A stretch of DNA of 64,000 bases from Lachnospiraceae bacterium (GCA_016283275.1 JAEEMP010000038.1:1-64000); one strand, 5' to 3'; numbered from the stretch's first letter, positions 29,704-39,967 are shown. Notes: a model not told the origin generated them from the letters alone. A program made the numbers and translations.

Positions 29704-30108
29704 ATGTTTAAAAACAAGGCAAATGATTCTGTGGTATTTTTTGTGGGTCTTTTGATGGCGATAGTCGGAGGCTACTTCTTTATGCACAATGTGCAGGTGG
29801 ACACCTCTGTGCTGTTCCGCTTTTCACTTTTCGGAAGACGTATGGACGGACTTATTTTTGTGCCGCTTATCGCAAGCGTTATTTTTCTTTTCTATAAATA
29901 CAACACGGCATCAAAGGTATGCTGCCTTGTAAGTCTGTTGCTCATATTTGCCAATGTGATTGCCAACTTAAGGATGTACTGGCTTTCCACGACGCTTTTT
30001 TCAACGATAGTGATCTTCGTTCTTTTCTTCGGAGGTCTCGGGCTCGTAATGAGAAGTGTTTTTGTAAATCCGGAAGGAAAGCACGGGAAAAATTATAAAG
30101 AACAATAA
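29704..30108 (+). CDS. Small multi-TM membrane protein
   Basis: 134 aa, about 4 hydrophobic segments; close spacing to upstream gene. Confidence 0.7.
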   Translation: MFKNKANDSVVFFVGLLMAIVGGYFFMHNVQVDTSVLFRFSLFGRRMDGLIFVPLIASVIFLFYKYNTASKVCCLVSLLLIFANVIANLRMYWLSTTLFSTIVIFVLFFGGLGLVMRSVFVNPEGKHGKNYKEQ

Positions 30109-30124
30109 AACGGAGGGTTATAAG

Positions 30125-30904
30125 ATGGCAAATTTTAACATAAGAATGTATTCGGATACGCTTAAAAGAACGATCTCTTTTCTCATGTATATTCCAAACG
30201 ACAAGCGTCCGCCCATGCCGGGCACACCGGTCAAAGAAGAAAAGCCGATAAAGACAATGTTTTTGTTGCACGGTTATACGGGAGATGCGTTTAACTGGAT
30301 ACCGGAGTGGGTACTTGAGGAGCATGATATCGCACTTGTGATCCCTAACGGCGAGAACGGCTTCTGGCTTGACGGTTTATCGACAGGGCATATGTATGAT
30401 ACCTTTGTGGCGATCGAACTTATGGATTACGTAAGAAAAACATTTAATTTGGCGCTCACGGCCGAAGATACTTCCGTTATGGGCTTTTCTATGGGTGGTT
30501 TCGGAGCGCTTCATTTCGGCCTTGCCCATCCGGACAGATTCAGTAAGGTATTTGCACTTTCAAGCGCCAATATAGTCAAAGGACTTCAGGGGATGACGGA
30601 AGAGACCGAAAATCCCGTTGCCAATTATGCATATTATCATGAGTGTTTCGGAGATCTGAACACTGTTCTCGAACGTGACACCAATCCCGAAGTGCTTGTA
30701 AAGAAGTTAAAAGAAGCAGGCACAAAACTTCCCGATATCTACATGGCATGCGGTACCGAGGATTCGCTTATCCATGCAAGCCGTGAGTTTCATGAGTTCC
30801 TCGATAAGGAAAATGTAAAGCATGTTTATCTTGAGGGCCCCGGCATTCATGATATGAACTTCTGGGAAGAGTATGCCAAGAAATTTATCGATATGGCTTT
30901 CTGA
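30125..30904 (+). CDS. Esterase D-type alpha/beta hydrolase
   Basis: TMFLLHGYTGD, MGFSMGGFGALHFGLAHPDRF (GxSxG). Confidence 0.9.
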   Translation: MANFNIRMYSDTLKRTISFLMYIPNDKRPPMPGTPVKEEKPIKTMFLLHGYTGDAFNWIPEWVLEEHDIALVIPNGENGFWLDGLSTGHMYDTFVAIELMDYVRKTFNLALTAEDTSVMGFSMGGFGALHFGLAHPDRFSKVFALSSANIVKGLQGMTEETENPVANYAYYHECFGDLNTVLERDTNPEVLVKKLKEAGTKLPDIYMACGTEDSLIHASREFHEFLDKENVKHVYLEGPGIHDMNFWEEYAKKFIDMAF

Positions 30905-30955
30905 TCATTAAAAAACAGAAAAATTTGCATTTCATCCTTTGGAATTTGCAACTCA

Positions 30956-30984
30956 CCCGGGCAGGTATTGCCCGGGCTTTTTTT
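30956..30984 (+). terminator. Intrinsic terminator
   Basis: CCCGGGCA-GGTAT-TGCCCGGG-CTTTTTTT. Confidence 0.88.
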
Positions 30985-31062
30985 ATGTTTTATGGTGAGA
31001 TCACAGAAGAGGAACAAAACAAAAAAACGCTGGATCGATTTTAAGATAAAGGAGATAAAAAA

Positions 31063-31977
31063 GTGAAAGCCATTGAAGTAAACAACTTACACAAAAAGTA
31101 CAAAGAGACGACCGCACTTAACGGAATATCGTTTGAGGTCGATGAAGGAGAATGCTTCGCGTACCTGGGCGAGAACGGAGCGGGAAAGTCCACAACGATC
31201 AACATCTTAAGCACGATACTTGAAAAGACCGCAGGAGATGTAGAAGTATTGGGAGCTAAGCTGGGTGTCGATGATGCAAAGATAAGAGAGAATATCGGGA
31301 TCGTTTTTCAGAATTCGGTTCTTGATGCAAAGCTTACGGTAAAAGAAAACTTATACACAAGAGGTTCATATTACGGATACACAAAGTCGGAAATAACCAA
31401 AAGACTTTCGGAGTTGGGCGGAGCACTCGGGCTTGACGAGATCATGAACAGAAGATACGAAAAGCTGTCGGGCGGACAGAGGCGAAGAGTCGACATAGTA
31501 AGGGCGCTGATAAATAAGCCCAGGCTTCTTTTTCTGGATGAGCCCACAACGGGACTCGATCCGATGTCCAGAAAGCTTGTATGGGACTATATAGATTATC
31601 TCAGAAAAGAAGCGGGCCTTACGATCTTTTTAACGACTCATTATATGGAGGAGACAAGAGACGCAGACAATGTAATAATCATAGATCACGGCAAACTGAT
31701 AGCAAAAGGAACTCCGAACGAGCTTAAGAGTAAGTATACAAGCAACAGGCTGGTCTGGTACACCGGGGATGTTCAGGAATCCAGGACTTTATTAAGACTT
31801 AACGGATTCTCCGAAAAGGTTGATTACGAAAAAGATCATTACAATGTATCTTTTGCGGGAGACATAACCGAGTTCTTATATAAGAACCGTGAAAGGATCA
31901 CAAATTTCGAGATAATAAAAGGCACAATGGACGACGTATTTTTAAATCTTACGGGAAAGGAACTTAATTATGAATAA
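31063..31977 (+). CDS. ABC transporter ATP-binding protein
   Basis: GENGAGKSTTINIL, LSGGQRRRVDIVRAL, LLFLDEPTTGLD; GTG start with RBS. Confidence 0.95.
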   Translation: MKAIEVNNLHKKYKETTALNGISFEVDEGECFAYLGENGAGKSTTINILSTILEKTAGDVEVLGAKLGVDDAKIRENIGIVFQNSVLDAKLTVKENLYTRGSYYGYTKSEITKRLSELGGALGLDEIMNRRYEKLSGGQRRRVDIVRALINKPRLLFLDEPTTGLDPMSRKLVWDYIDYLRKEAGLTIFLTTHYMEETRDADNVIIIDHGKLIAKGTPNELKSKYTSNRLVWYTGDVQESRTLLRLNGFSEKVDYEKDHYNVSFAGDITEFLYKNRERITNFEIIKGTMDDVFLNLTGKELNYE

Positions 31978-32881
31978 ATTTATGGGATTTACAAGAAGAA
32001 ACATTTTAATATATTTCAAAGACAAAAGTTCGATCATCTTTTCAATGATCACACCTATCATAGTTTTTCTGCTTTATGTTCTTTTCCTTAAAGGAACATT
32101 CGTAAACGGTTTAAACAACGCGGCAGCACCGATAAAGGATTTTATAAAGGCCGGCGATATCGACAGCCTCGCAAACGGTTTTCTGCTTGCGGGCATCCTC
32201 GGATCATCGCTTATAACGGTTCCTTATAACTGCCTTATAACGATAGTAAACGACAGGGAGCGTAAGGTCGATTACGATATACTGTCCACACCCTTAAGCC
32301 GTGTCGAGATCATTTTAAGCTACTTTGCGGGAGCCGCAGCGTGCGCATTTATCATGAGCACGGTCATCTTAACGGTGGGTCTTACTGCTTTATCACTTAG
32401 CGGGGAGATGTATTTAACGGGAAAGGTCATTGCAATGCTCTATCTTACAGCACTTTTGGGATCACTTTCCTCAACGGCGATCTTTATGATAGTGGTAATG
32501 TTCTTTAAGACAAACGCAAGTGTCGGTGCTTTCATGGGCATAATCTCGGCGGCAGCAGGCTTTATTATCGGAGCATTCATTCCGCTTTCGGATTTTTCGA
32601 AGGGTGTTCAAAACTTCTGTTTTCTTTTCCCTGCGACCGCAGTTACGATACTTTTGAGAAGAAATATTTTATCGGGCGTTCTTTCAAACATCGACAATTC
32701 GCTTAACGGACTTGACGGCGGATTGTTTAAACAGACAGTGGAAGATGCATTTGACTTCAAATTTAAATTTATGGGAAATCTTTTGTCTGAAGCAGGGACA
32801 TGTTATTATATATTGGGTGTGACGCTTCTTGCGGTTATCGCGATAGGCGTGATTTATCCCAAAGTATACAAAAGAAAGTAA
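31970..32881 (+). CDS. ABC-2 type permease
   Basis: Six-TM-like hydrophobic pattern; overlaps the ATPase gene. Confidence 0.88.
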   Translation: MNKFMGFTRRNILIYFKDKSSIIFSMITPIIVFLLYVLFLKGTFVNGLNNAAAPIKDFIKAGDIDSLANGFLLAGILGSSLITVPYNCLITIVNDRERKVDYDILSTPLSRVEIILSYFAGAAACAFIMSTVILTVGLTALSLSGEMYLTGKVIAMLYLTALLGSLSSTAIFMIVVMFFKTNASVGAFMGIISAAAGFIIGAFIPLSDFSKGVQNFCFLFPATAVTILLRRNILSGVLSNIDNSLNGLDGGLFKQTVEDAFDFKFKFMGNLLSEAGTCYYILGVTLLAVIAIGVIYPKVYKRK

Positions 32882-32890
32882 AGGACAAAG

Positions 32891-33325
32891 ATGAAAGTTA
32901 CCGTCAATAAGATTCCGGAAGGTTCACAGGAGAATGCCGTTATAAATGCGGTCAATATCGATGACAATATAAGTGCGGCGGTCTCACTTCTTGAAAACGG
33001 TGAAAGAACGCTTGTGGGATACAGAGACGGAGATAAGTTCCTTATAAAAGAACCTGCTGTCTATTATGCAGAAGCGGTTGATGAAAAATGCTTTGTATAC
33101 ACAAAAGACAGCTGCTACGAACTCAAACAGAAACTTTATGAACTTGAGGCTATACTTGATTTCAGGTTTGTAAGGGTTTCAAAGTCAATGGTACTCAACA
33201 TCAAAAAGATCAAAAGTGTTAAGACCGCGGAGAATGCGCGCATGAATGCGGCTCTTCTTAACGGGGAACAGGTTGTGATATCAAGATCGTATGTAAAAGA
33301 TCTTAAAAAGAGGCTCGGATTATGA
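32891..33325 (+). CDS. LytTR DNA-binding domain regulator
   Basis: KCFVYTKDSCYELKQKLYELEAIL..FRFVRVSKSMVLNIKKIKSV....MNAALLNGEQVVISRSYVKDLKKRLG. Confidence 0.9.
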   Translation: MKVTVNKIPEGSQENAVINAVNIDDNISAAVSLLENGERTLVGYRDGDKFLIKEPAVYYAEAVDEKCFVYTKDSCYELKQKLYELEAILDFRFVRVSKSMVLNIKKIKSVKTAENARMNAALLNGEQVVISRSYVKDLKKRLGL

Positions 33326-33753
33326 AAAGTACAGTAAAGGTTTTGATCGAACAAAGCAGTCTTATCGCTTTTTTAATACTGGTAGGAATAAGTATCGAGG
33401 AATTCATCGAATTTTTAAACGGTGAGCCTTTTTATCTGGATTGGTTCATACCGATCTCGATCGTGATCGTAAGCGTTCTTTCAAGTCTTCCGTCACTTTT
33501 GATCCTGAAAGAGAGGGAAACGGACGGATCCAATTCCAAATGGTTCCTGATACTTCATTTTCTTTTGGTATATGCCATTGTAATGGGGGCCGGGTACTTC
33601 TTTAAATGGTATACGACTTTTCAATACTTTGTATATACGAGTTTGATCTATGTATGTATATATTTTGCTGTCTGGTTCGTAACGCTTCTTTTTTACAGGC
33701 ACGATGAAAAGATGATAAATACGGCATTGGAAAGTTTTCGTGACGATGAATGA
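33322..33753 (+). CDS. DUF3021-type four-TM membrane protein
   Basis: Overlaps the LytTR stop; small 4-TM protein in the usual LytTR-DUF3021 pairing. Confidence 0.78.
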   Translation: MKSTVKVLIEQSSLIAFLILVGISIEEFIEFLNGEPFYLDWFIPISIVIVSVLSSLPSLLILKERETDGSNSKWFLILHFLLVYAIVMGAGYFFKWYTTFQYFVYTSLIYVCIYFAVWFVTLLFYRHDEKMINTALESFRDDE

Positions 33754-33823
33754 AAATAACTGATTGCACTTGAAGCCTATGGCATGATATAGTTTTTCAT
33801 GTGGGGTCATAAGGAGCTTTTAA

Positions 33824-36205
33824 ATGACGTACGATGAAATTATCTTTAACAGGTTCGCAGGACCTGCGATCATTCTTCAATATGACGGTGAAACCGTTAA
33901 AAATCTTAAAGTCAATGATAAATATCTTCCCGAACTGGGTATGAATATTGCCGAAGAGGACTACTTAAATGCGGATCCGCTTGACGCTTTTGGCGATGCC
34001 GATAAGGCGGTGTATTTAAGTGCGCTTCACAGATGTGTGCTGACCGGAAAAGATACGACCTGTGAAACATGGCGAAAGCTTATGTCCAATTGCTGCGGAG
34101 CGGATATGATATATATCAAAAGCCGTTTTGTTTTTGTGGAAAGCAGTAACGGATTGGCTGTCGTATATGAGACGATAAGAAACATCACTCCCGAGCAGCG
34201 CACTCTTGAGGCTCTGACCGACAGTGAGAGAAGATATAAGCTTGCGAGCGAACAGATCAATATATACAACTGGGAATATACTATCGCCACCAAGGAGATG
34301 CGCCCCTGCTACAGGTGCATGCGCGATCTGGGTCTTCCCGCACTCGTAAGAAATTATCCCGAGCCTGCGATCGAGATGGGGATCTTTCCTCCCGACTATG
34401 CGGATATGTATCGTGAGATGATGCGTAAGGTCGATGCAGGTATCCCGGAGATCGAGGCTGACATTCCGCTTACCGTGGGCCGTGTTCCGTTCAGAGTAAA
34501 GTACACGACAGAGTTTGATGAAAACGGAAAGCCGGTAAAGGCGTTCGGTTCCGCTACTCTTATTTCCGAGACCGAGCTTAAGCAGATAAAGCTTGACAAT
34601 AATATCATAGAAACGCTCGCGGAAGAATATACCTGTATTTATCTTGCGGATCTGTACAAGAAAGATCTTAAGGTCATTAAGCAGGATGATCTTTTTGATA
34701 TTGAAAGATCGGGAAAGACTTATATCGATATAGCCGATCTTATAGTACCCAAACTTGTGGTATACAGCGGTTCGTATGCAGAGAAGCTTCTGGATATCGA
34801 TCATGTTCAGAAAGTTCTCTTTACCGATTGCGACAGAAGAGAGTTTAATTATAAGGATGACAGTATCGACCGCTGGATAAGAGTCAATTTCCAGGTGGTA
34901 GAGCGTGTGGACAACGATGTATCGATGCTTCTTATCACATGTTCGATAATTGACGACTTAAGAGCCAAAAAGATGGATGCCGACCGCCTTATAGCGGTAC
35001 AGAAGCAGGAACTTGAAGCCCGTCAGGAGATGCTTATAAAAGCCGTTGACGAAGCCAACCGCGCCAATTCCGCAAAGACGGCGTTCTTTTCCAATATGTC
35101 CCATGACATACGTACTCCGATGAGTGCCATCACCGGATTTTCAAAGCTTGCACTTGAGGAGATCGATGATAAAGAGCATGTAAAGGATTATGTCGAGAAG
35201 ATAATATCCGCCAGCGACCATCTTTTGAGCCTTATCAACGATATCCTCGATATGAGCCGTATCGAAAGCGGAAAGATGGATATCACTCCGGTTCCTTCAA
35301 ATCTTAAAAAACTTTGCCGTGACTGTGCGGAAATGATAAAGGATAGCGTTATCGACAAGGGTCTTGAATTTGAAGTCGATATAGACGGAGTCGGTGACGA
35401 TAACGTATACTGCGACAAGTTAAGGTTCAGGCAGATAGTTTTAAATCTTCTTTCGAATGCATACAAGTTTACTCCTAAGGGCGGAAAGGTTTCTTTTACC
35501 GCAAAGAAGATATCGGACAAAGACAAGCCTTTGTATGAGATAAAGGTTAAAGACACCGGTATAGGCATGTCTAACGAGTTTAAGGAAAAGATCTGGGAAG
35601 CATTTTCGAGAGAAGAAAACGATGCTGTTCGCGAGACCCAGGGAACGGGGCTTGGAATGCTGATCGTAAAGAATATCGTAAACTTAATGCAGGGAACGAT
35701 AAGTCTTGAGACCGAGCTTGGTAAAGGAAGTGAGTTTACCGTTGTGCTTCCTTTGGAATTATGTAAAGAGGACGGCGTATCGGTCGAGAAAACAATAGGG
35801 AAGTCGGCTGCTCTTGATAAGAGATATGACGGAAAGACGATCCTTTTGGTCGACGATACAAATGTAAACCGTACTCTTGCGACTCTTGTGCTTAAAAAGT
35901 TCGGTTTTACCGTAAAAGAAACCTCGAGCGGTATTGATGCCGTTGAGATCATAAAGAATTCAAAGCCCGGAGATATCGACCTCGTTCTTATGGATATTGA
36001 GATGCCTGTAATGAACGGTCTTGAAGCCACGCGCAAGATAAGAGCGCTTGAAGATCCGGTTATTTCAAAGATACCGATAGTGGCTATGACGGCCAATGCT
36101 TTCGAATCCGATATTCAGGCCACAAAAGAAGCCGGCATGAATGCTCACGTCACGAAGCCGTTTGTAAAAGATGATCTGATTAGTAAGATAGATGCAAACC
36201 TGTAA
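33824..36205 (+). CDS. Hybrid sensor histidine kinase/response regulator
   Basis: FFSNMSHDIRTPMSAITGFSKLA H-box, GTGLGMLIVKNIV G-box, receiver ILLVDDTNVNR...LVLMDIEMPVMNGLEATRKIR...KPF. Confidence 0.95.
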   Translation: MTYDEIIFNRFAGPAIILQYDGETVKNLKVNDKYLPELGMNIAEEDYLNADPLDAFGDADKAVYLSALHRCVLTGKDTTCETWRKLMSNCCGADMIYIKSRFVFVESSNGLAVVYETIRNITPEQRTLEALTDSERRYKLASEQINIYNWEYTIATKEMRPCYRCMRDLGLPALVRNYPEPAIEMGIFPPDYADMYREMMRKVDAGIPEIEADIPLTVGRVPFRVKYTTEFDENGKPVKAFGSATLISETELKQIKLDNNIIETLAEEYTCIYLADLYKKDLKVIKQDDLFDIERSGKTYIDIADLIVPKLVVYSGSYAEKLLDIDHVQKVLFTDCDRREFNYKDDSIDRWIRVNFQVVERVDNDVSMLLITCSIIDDLRAKKMDADRLIAVQKQELEARQEMLIKAVDEANRANSAKTAFFSNMSHDIRTPMSAITGFSKLALEEIDDKEHVKDYVEKIISASDHLLSLINDILDMSRIESGKMDITPVPSNLKKLCRDCAEMIKDSVIDKGLEFEVDIDGVGDDNVYCDKLRFRQIVLNLLSNAYKFTPKGGKVSFTAKKISDKDKPLYEIKVKDTGIGMSNEFKEKIWEAFSREENDAVRETQGTGLGMLIVKNIVNLMQGTISLETELGKGSEFTVVLPLELCKEDGVSVEKTIGKSAALDKRYDGKTILLVDDTNVNRTLATLVLKKFGFTVKETSSGIDAVEIIKNSKPGDIDLVLMDIEMPVMNGLEATRKIRALEDPVISKIPIVAMTANAFESDIQATKEAGMNAHVTKPFVKDDLISKIDANL

Positions 36206-36223
36206 AGGTTTGCATCTTTTTTT
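36191..36223 (+). terminator. Intrinsic terminator overlapping end of kinase CDS
   Basis: GATGCAAACCT-GTAA-AGGTTTGCATC-TTTTTTT; the last codons lie in the stem. Confidence 0.88.
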
Positions 36224-36249
36224 GTGAAAGCAGGGTATAGGATCGGCCG

Positions 36250-37263
36250 TTAACGGAATATAACGGGGCAATCGATGTCATGCAGAAAATCGGTGTCGGA
36301 ATCTTCGGCGGAGTTAACGCTTAAGGTACCGTTGTCGTCAGTTTCGATATAAAGCATGATCTCAAACGGCATTCCCGCATGGCCCACACGTTCGGATAAT
36401 ACACGGATGGAATTTTCGGATTCGACATTTACTCCGTAAGCCCCGACATATATTTCGACGGGTTCGCCTTCGGTTTTCCTGTAAAGTTGTGCATATCCGT
36501 TGTCACAGAAAGTAAATTCAAGATGCACAGGCTTGCCGTTTTTGTCGGTCACGTCGGAAAAATACATTCCGTTTCCCGCATATTCGGGGATAATGTCACT
36601 GTTATATATACCGTCAGAATAAATGTATTCTTTTAAAGTGTCATGATCGCTGTGAATACCGAAACGGGTAAGATCGGTTTCGCCTTCAAAAACTTTTTCG
36701 CCATCGATCGCGATCGTAAGGACCGTGTCGGGAAAGTTAAAGAAATCCGACAGTGTTATTTCGGTGATGCCGGGTTCGTCCCAGTATTCTCCGAAATTTG
36801 AAAAACTTGAAAATCTTAAGGTCTTTCCTTTGATCGTAAAACCGTGTTCGGGCTGATCATTAAGCTCTGAAGGATTGTCCGGTATAAATTCACCTGCCCA
36901 GTACGCATTGGCGTCCGACATATATTCCATGTAAAGAGTATCGTTCATATGATAGAAGGTAAACCATTCGCATAAACCGTCTGCGTCTTCGCATTTAAAA
37001 TCAATGCAAAGCTGATCGTATACAGGGTTTATGTAATAAGAACCGGGACCGTCCAGAATGATTATATCGTCTTCCCCCGGATCGGGTTCGGGAACTTGGG
37101 CCGGATCCGTAACGGGAATATCGGGTTTTACGGTTTCGATACTCTCGGGTACCTTTACGCATCCCGTCAAAGAACACATAAGGCTTAAAAGCCCGATGAA
37201 CATCAGCGTTTTTTTCATGATAAAATTCTCCTTTGACCTTAAAACTATATGATATTCTATCAC
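36250..37263 (-). CDS. Putative lipoprotein of unknown function
   Basis: Lipobox LMCSLTGC; acidic/Pro linker; start probably the Met of MKKTLMFIGLLS (37218). Confidence 0.75.
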   Translation of the reverse strand: MIEYHIVLRSKENFIMKKTLMFIGLLSLMCSLTGCVKVPESIETVKPDIPVTDPAQVPEPDPGEDDIIILDGPGSYYINPVYDQLCIDFKCEDADGLCEWFTFYHMNDTLYMEYMSDANAYWAGEFIPDNPSELNDQPEHGFTIKGKTLRFSSFSNFGEYWDEPGITEITLSDFFNFPDTVLTIAIDGEKVFEGETDLTRFGIHSDHDTLKEYIYSDGIYNSDIIPEYAGNGMYFSDVTDKNGKPVHLEFTFCDNGYAQLYRKTEGEPVEIYVGAYGVNVESENSIRVLSERVGHAGMPFEIMLYIETDDNGTLSVNSAEDSDTDFLHDIDCPVIFR

Positions 37264-37377
37264 AAACCCATGAGTATTTGACTGCTTTTTATTAATATTT
37301 GCGAAATTGTGCGAATATTCTTTTCTTTCGATGCAATTTGTGGTAAAATTGTAACATCAAAACAGGAGGGATAAGGA

Positions 37378-38016
37378 ATGCAGGATTACAAGAAAATTGA
37401 CTACTATAAAAATAAGGATGTTGTGCTCCGTTATATACCGGGGCATTTTGTAACCCCGAATTCACATGTTAATTACTATATGGACTTAACGGATATGAAG
37501 TCCAGACAGCGTGAGGCGAGAGCTACCGGCGAAGAACTTGCCGAAATGTATATCTCGACAGAGATCGTGGATACGGTTCTTTGTCTTGATAATATGGAAG
37601 TTGTGGGTGCATATCTTGCCAACAAGCTTACAAAAGCCGGCATAGTATCCATGAATTCGCATAAAACGATATATATAGCATCCGCCGAGCAGGATGCATA
37701 CGGACAGATAGTGTTCCGTGAAAACACCAAGCATATGGTCAAAGGGAAGAGGGTTCTGATCCTTCTTGCCACAGCGACTACAGGTACATCTTTGATGGGT
37801 GCGATCAAGTCGGTTGATTATTACGGCGGTACCGTTATGGGTATTTCCTCGATATTCTCTGCAGCCACAAAGGTAATGGGAATCCCGATCAACTCACTTT
37901 ATTCCACCAACGATCTTCCCGATTACAGAAGCTACAATCCTGCGGATTGCCCTATGTGTAAGGAGCGTATGCCGATCGATGCGCTCTGTAACGGCTTCGG
38001 TTATTCCATAGTATAA
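37378..38016 (+). CDS. Orotate phosphoribosyltransferase-like protein
   Basis: VLILLATATTGTSLMGAIKSVDYYGGTVMGI (PRPP-like loop) and CPMCKERMPIDAL tail. Confidence 0.7.
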   Translation: MQDYKKIDYYKNKDVVLRYIPGHFVTPNSHVNYYMDLTDMKSRQREARATGEELAEMYISTEIVDTVLCLDNMEVVGAYLANKLTKAGIVSMNSHKTIYIASAEQDAYGQIVFRENTKHMVKGKRVLILLATATTGTSLMGAIKSVDYYGGTVMGISSIFSAATKVMGIPINSLYSTNDLPDYRSYNPADCPMCKERMPIDALCNGFGYSIV

Positions 38017-38141
38017 ATTTTATCAAAAACACCGATTTTTCCAAAGAATTTTATGTAAATCTATTGATTTGCATAAGATTCTTTGTTATGATTTTTAAAT
38101 CCGAGTGATAAAAAATGCAATAAATTTCTTTAGGGGAAAAA

Positions 38142-39545
38142 ATGGGAAAATCGAATAGGCACGCCAATACGAACCTGTTGTACATGGTTTTTGATGTGCT
38201 TTACGGTCTTTTGGCTTATGTCATATCTGCTTTGATATACAACGGCGGACGTGGGCTGTTTAATCCGTATCAGCTCACGCTTTGTGCGTGTTTTATCATT
38301 GTCTATATAGCTGCAAATCAGAATAAGAACATCTACTCTACAACTCTGTTCTTTTATACCGACAGGATCATAAGGTTTATTACGCGTTCTTTTATCTTTA
38401 CGGCTGTACTTATGTGCGTCGTTGCTTTTTATGTGGGAAGCGCTTCCAATGTGGTACCCGTCAGATTCATTATCATTTTCCTGATTTCGGATTATATATT
38501 GATGCTGCTCAGCGCCTTCATAACAAGGAGAATTTCCAGAGAAGTCGGCCTTTTTGCAAGAAATTCCGTATTTGTGGGCAGTGAACAGCGCTATGAACGG
38601 GTCAAGCATTTTCTTTCGCGTAACAACATGAGCATAGTTTTAAAAGGCTATGTAATGGAAGGCGAAGAACCTGAAAATGCCGACGATAAGACGGAATATC
38701 TCGGAAAAATGTCGGATCTTGAGCAGATTGTTCATGATCACGCCATAGACCAGGTATTCTTTATGCAGCACAGGGAGCATCCGATAGATTTTACCGATGC
38801 CATAGGTCTCTGTATGACACTTGGAGTAACGGTAAGAATGCTCCATCATCCATACAAAATGGGTAATGTTCAGAATTTCGTATGCAGTATCGGTACTTAT
38901 CCGATGATCACATATCACAGAGTGGTCCTTGATGTTTATTCACGTGCGTTAAAACGATTCTTTGACATAGTAATGAGCATTATCGGGATCATCCTTTCAT
39001 CCCCTATCATGCTTATCACTGCGATCGCGATAAAACTTGAATCAAAGGGTCCGGTCATATTTAAACAGAAGCGTGTGGGAAGATACGGAAGAATGTTCTA
39101 TATGTTTAAGTTTAGGAGCATGGTCAGCAACGCAGAACAGTTAAAGGCCGATCTTCAGTCCAAGAATCAGGTACAGGACGGCCTTATGTTCAAGATAAAG
39201 GACGATCCCCGTATTACAAAAGTAGGCAAGTTTATCAGAAAGACTTCGATAGATGAACTTCCGCAGTTCTTCAATGTTCTTATCGGACAGATGAGCCTTG
39301 TGGGCACAAGACCGCCGACACTTGACGAAGTTACAAGATATCAGACCAAACACTGGAGACGTCTTTCGATCCGTCCCGGCATTACGGGAATGTGGCAGGT
39401 GAGCGGGCGAAGTACCATCACGGATTTTGACCGGGTAGTTGCGCTTGATACCGAATATATTGATAATTGGTCATTGTGGCTTGATATAAAGATATTGTTC
39501 AAGACGGTATTTCAGGTTTTTGCAAAGGAGAAGGGGGCTTTTTGA
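38142..39545 (+). CDS. Exopolysaccharide polyprenyl-phosphate sugar phosphotransferase
   Basis: N-terminal TMs; KRFFDIVMSIIGIILSSPIMLITAIAIKLESKGPVIFKQKRVGRYGRMFYMFKFRSM ... LPQFFNVLIGQMSLVGTRPP ... KPGITGMWQVSGRS-like end. Confidence 0.95.
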   Translation: MGKSNRHANTNLLYMVFDVLYGLLAYVISALIYNGGRGLFNPYQLTLCACFIIVYIAANQNKNIYSTTLFFYTDRIIRFITRSFIFTAVLMCVVAFYVGSASNVVPVRFIIIFLISDYILMLLSAFITRRISREVGLFARNSVFVGSEQRYERVKHFLSRNNMSIVLKGYVMEGEEPENADDKTEYLGKMSDLEQIVHDHAIDQVFFMQHREHPIDFTDAIGLCMTLGVTVRMLHHPYKMGNVQNFVCSIGTYPMITYHRVVLDVYSRALKRFFDIVMSIIGIILSSPIMLITAIAIKLESKGPVIFKQKRVGRYGRMFYMFKFRSMVSNAEQLKADLQSKNQVQDGLMFKIKDDPRITKVGKFIRKTSIDELPQFFNVLIGQMSLVGTRPPTLDEVTRYQTKHWRRLSIRPGITGMWQVSGRSTITDFDRVVALDTEYIDNWSLWLDIKILFKTVFQVFAKEKGAF

Positions 39546-39705
39546 TTTTTTTAATTTGTTGTTAATAATTCCTAATTTCTAACAATATTGTTACAATTTC
39601 TTGTTAAGTTTTCGACCTATGTGTACGATATATAGTGTGTAGAGGGAATACAGGGGAATGCGATAAATCTCTAAGACGTATCGAGAAGAACGGGAGTACA
39701 CTTAG

Positions 39706-39912
39706 ATGAAGAAGACGAAAAGCAAATTATTTGTATGGCTCTACATGTGTGTGCTATGTTGCTTTATAGCAGTTGGTGTGGCATTATGTATTGCAATGTC
39801 CGGTGCTGGTCCGGCGGATTTATCTACACAGAAGGCGGATGTACAGCAGGTTTTCGAAATTACGACAGTGGAGGATGCGCCCGTTCCCATGACGGACAGC
39901 GTATCGAAGTAA
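39706..39912 (+). CDS. Small single-TM peptide
   Basis: 68 aa with one hydrophobic helix and an acidic/Val-rich tail; own terminator at 39937-39967. Confidence 0.6.
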   Translation: MKKTKSKLFVWLYMCVLCCFIAVGVALCIAMSGAGPADLSTQKADVQQVFEITTVEDAPVPMTDSVSK

Positions 39913-39936
39913 TTATCGATTGCACACAGATGAAAT

Positions 39937-39967
39937 TAAAAAGGGTGCTTAAAGCGCCCTTTTTTTC
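39937..39967 (+). terminator. Intrinsic terminator
   Basis: AAAAAGGGTGCTT-AA-AGCGCCCTTTTTTT. Confidence 0.85.

Noticed and set aside
34016-34804. 262-aa minus-strand ORF opposite the hybrid kinase
   Set aside because: Antisense shadow of a strong CDS.
35188-36096. 302-aa Ser/Ile-rich minus-strand ORF
   Set aside because: Antisense to kinase and receiver domains; the composition is typical of a reverse-frame artefact.
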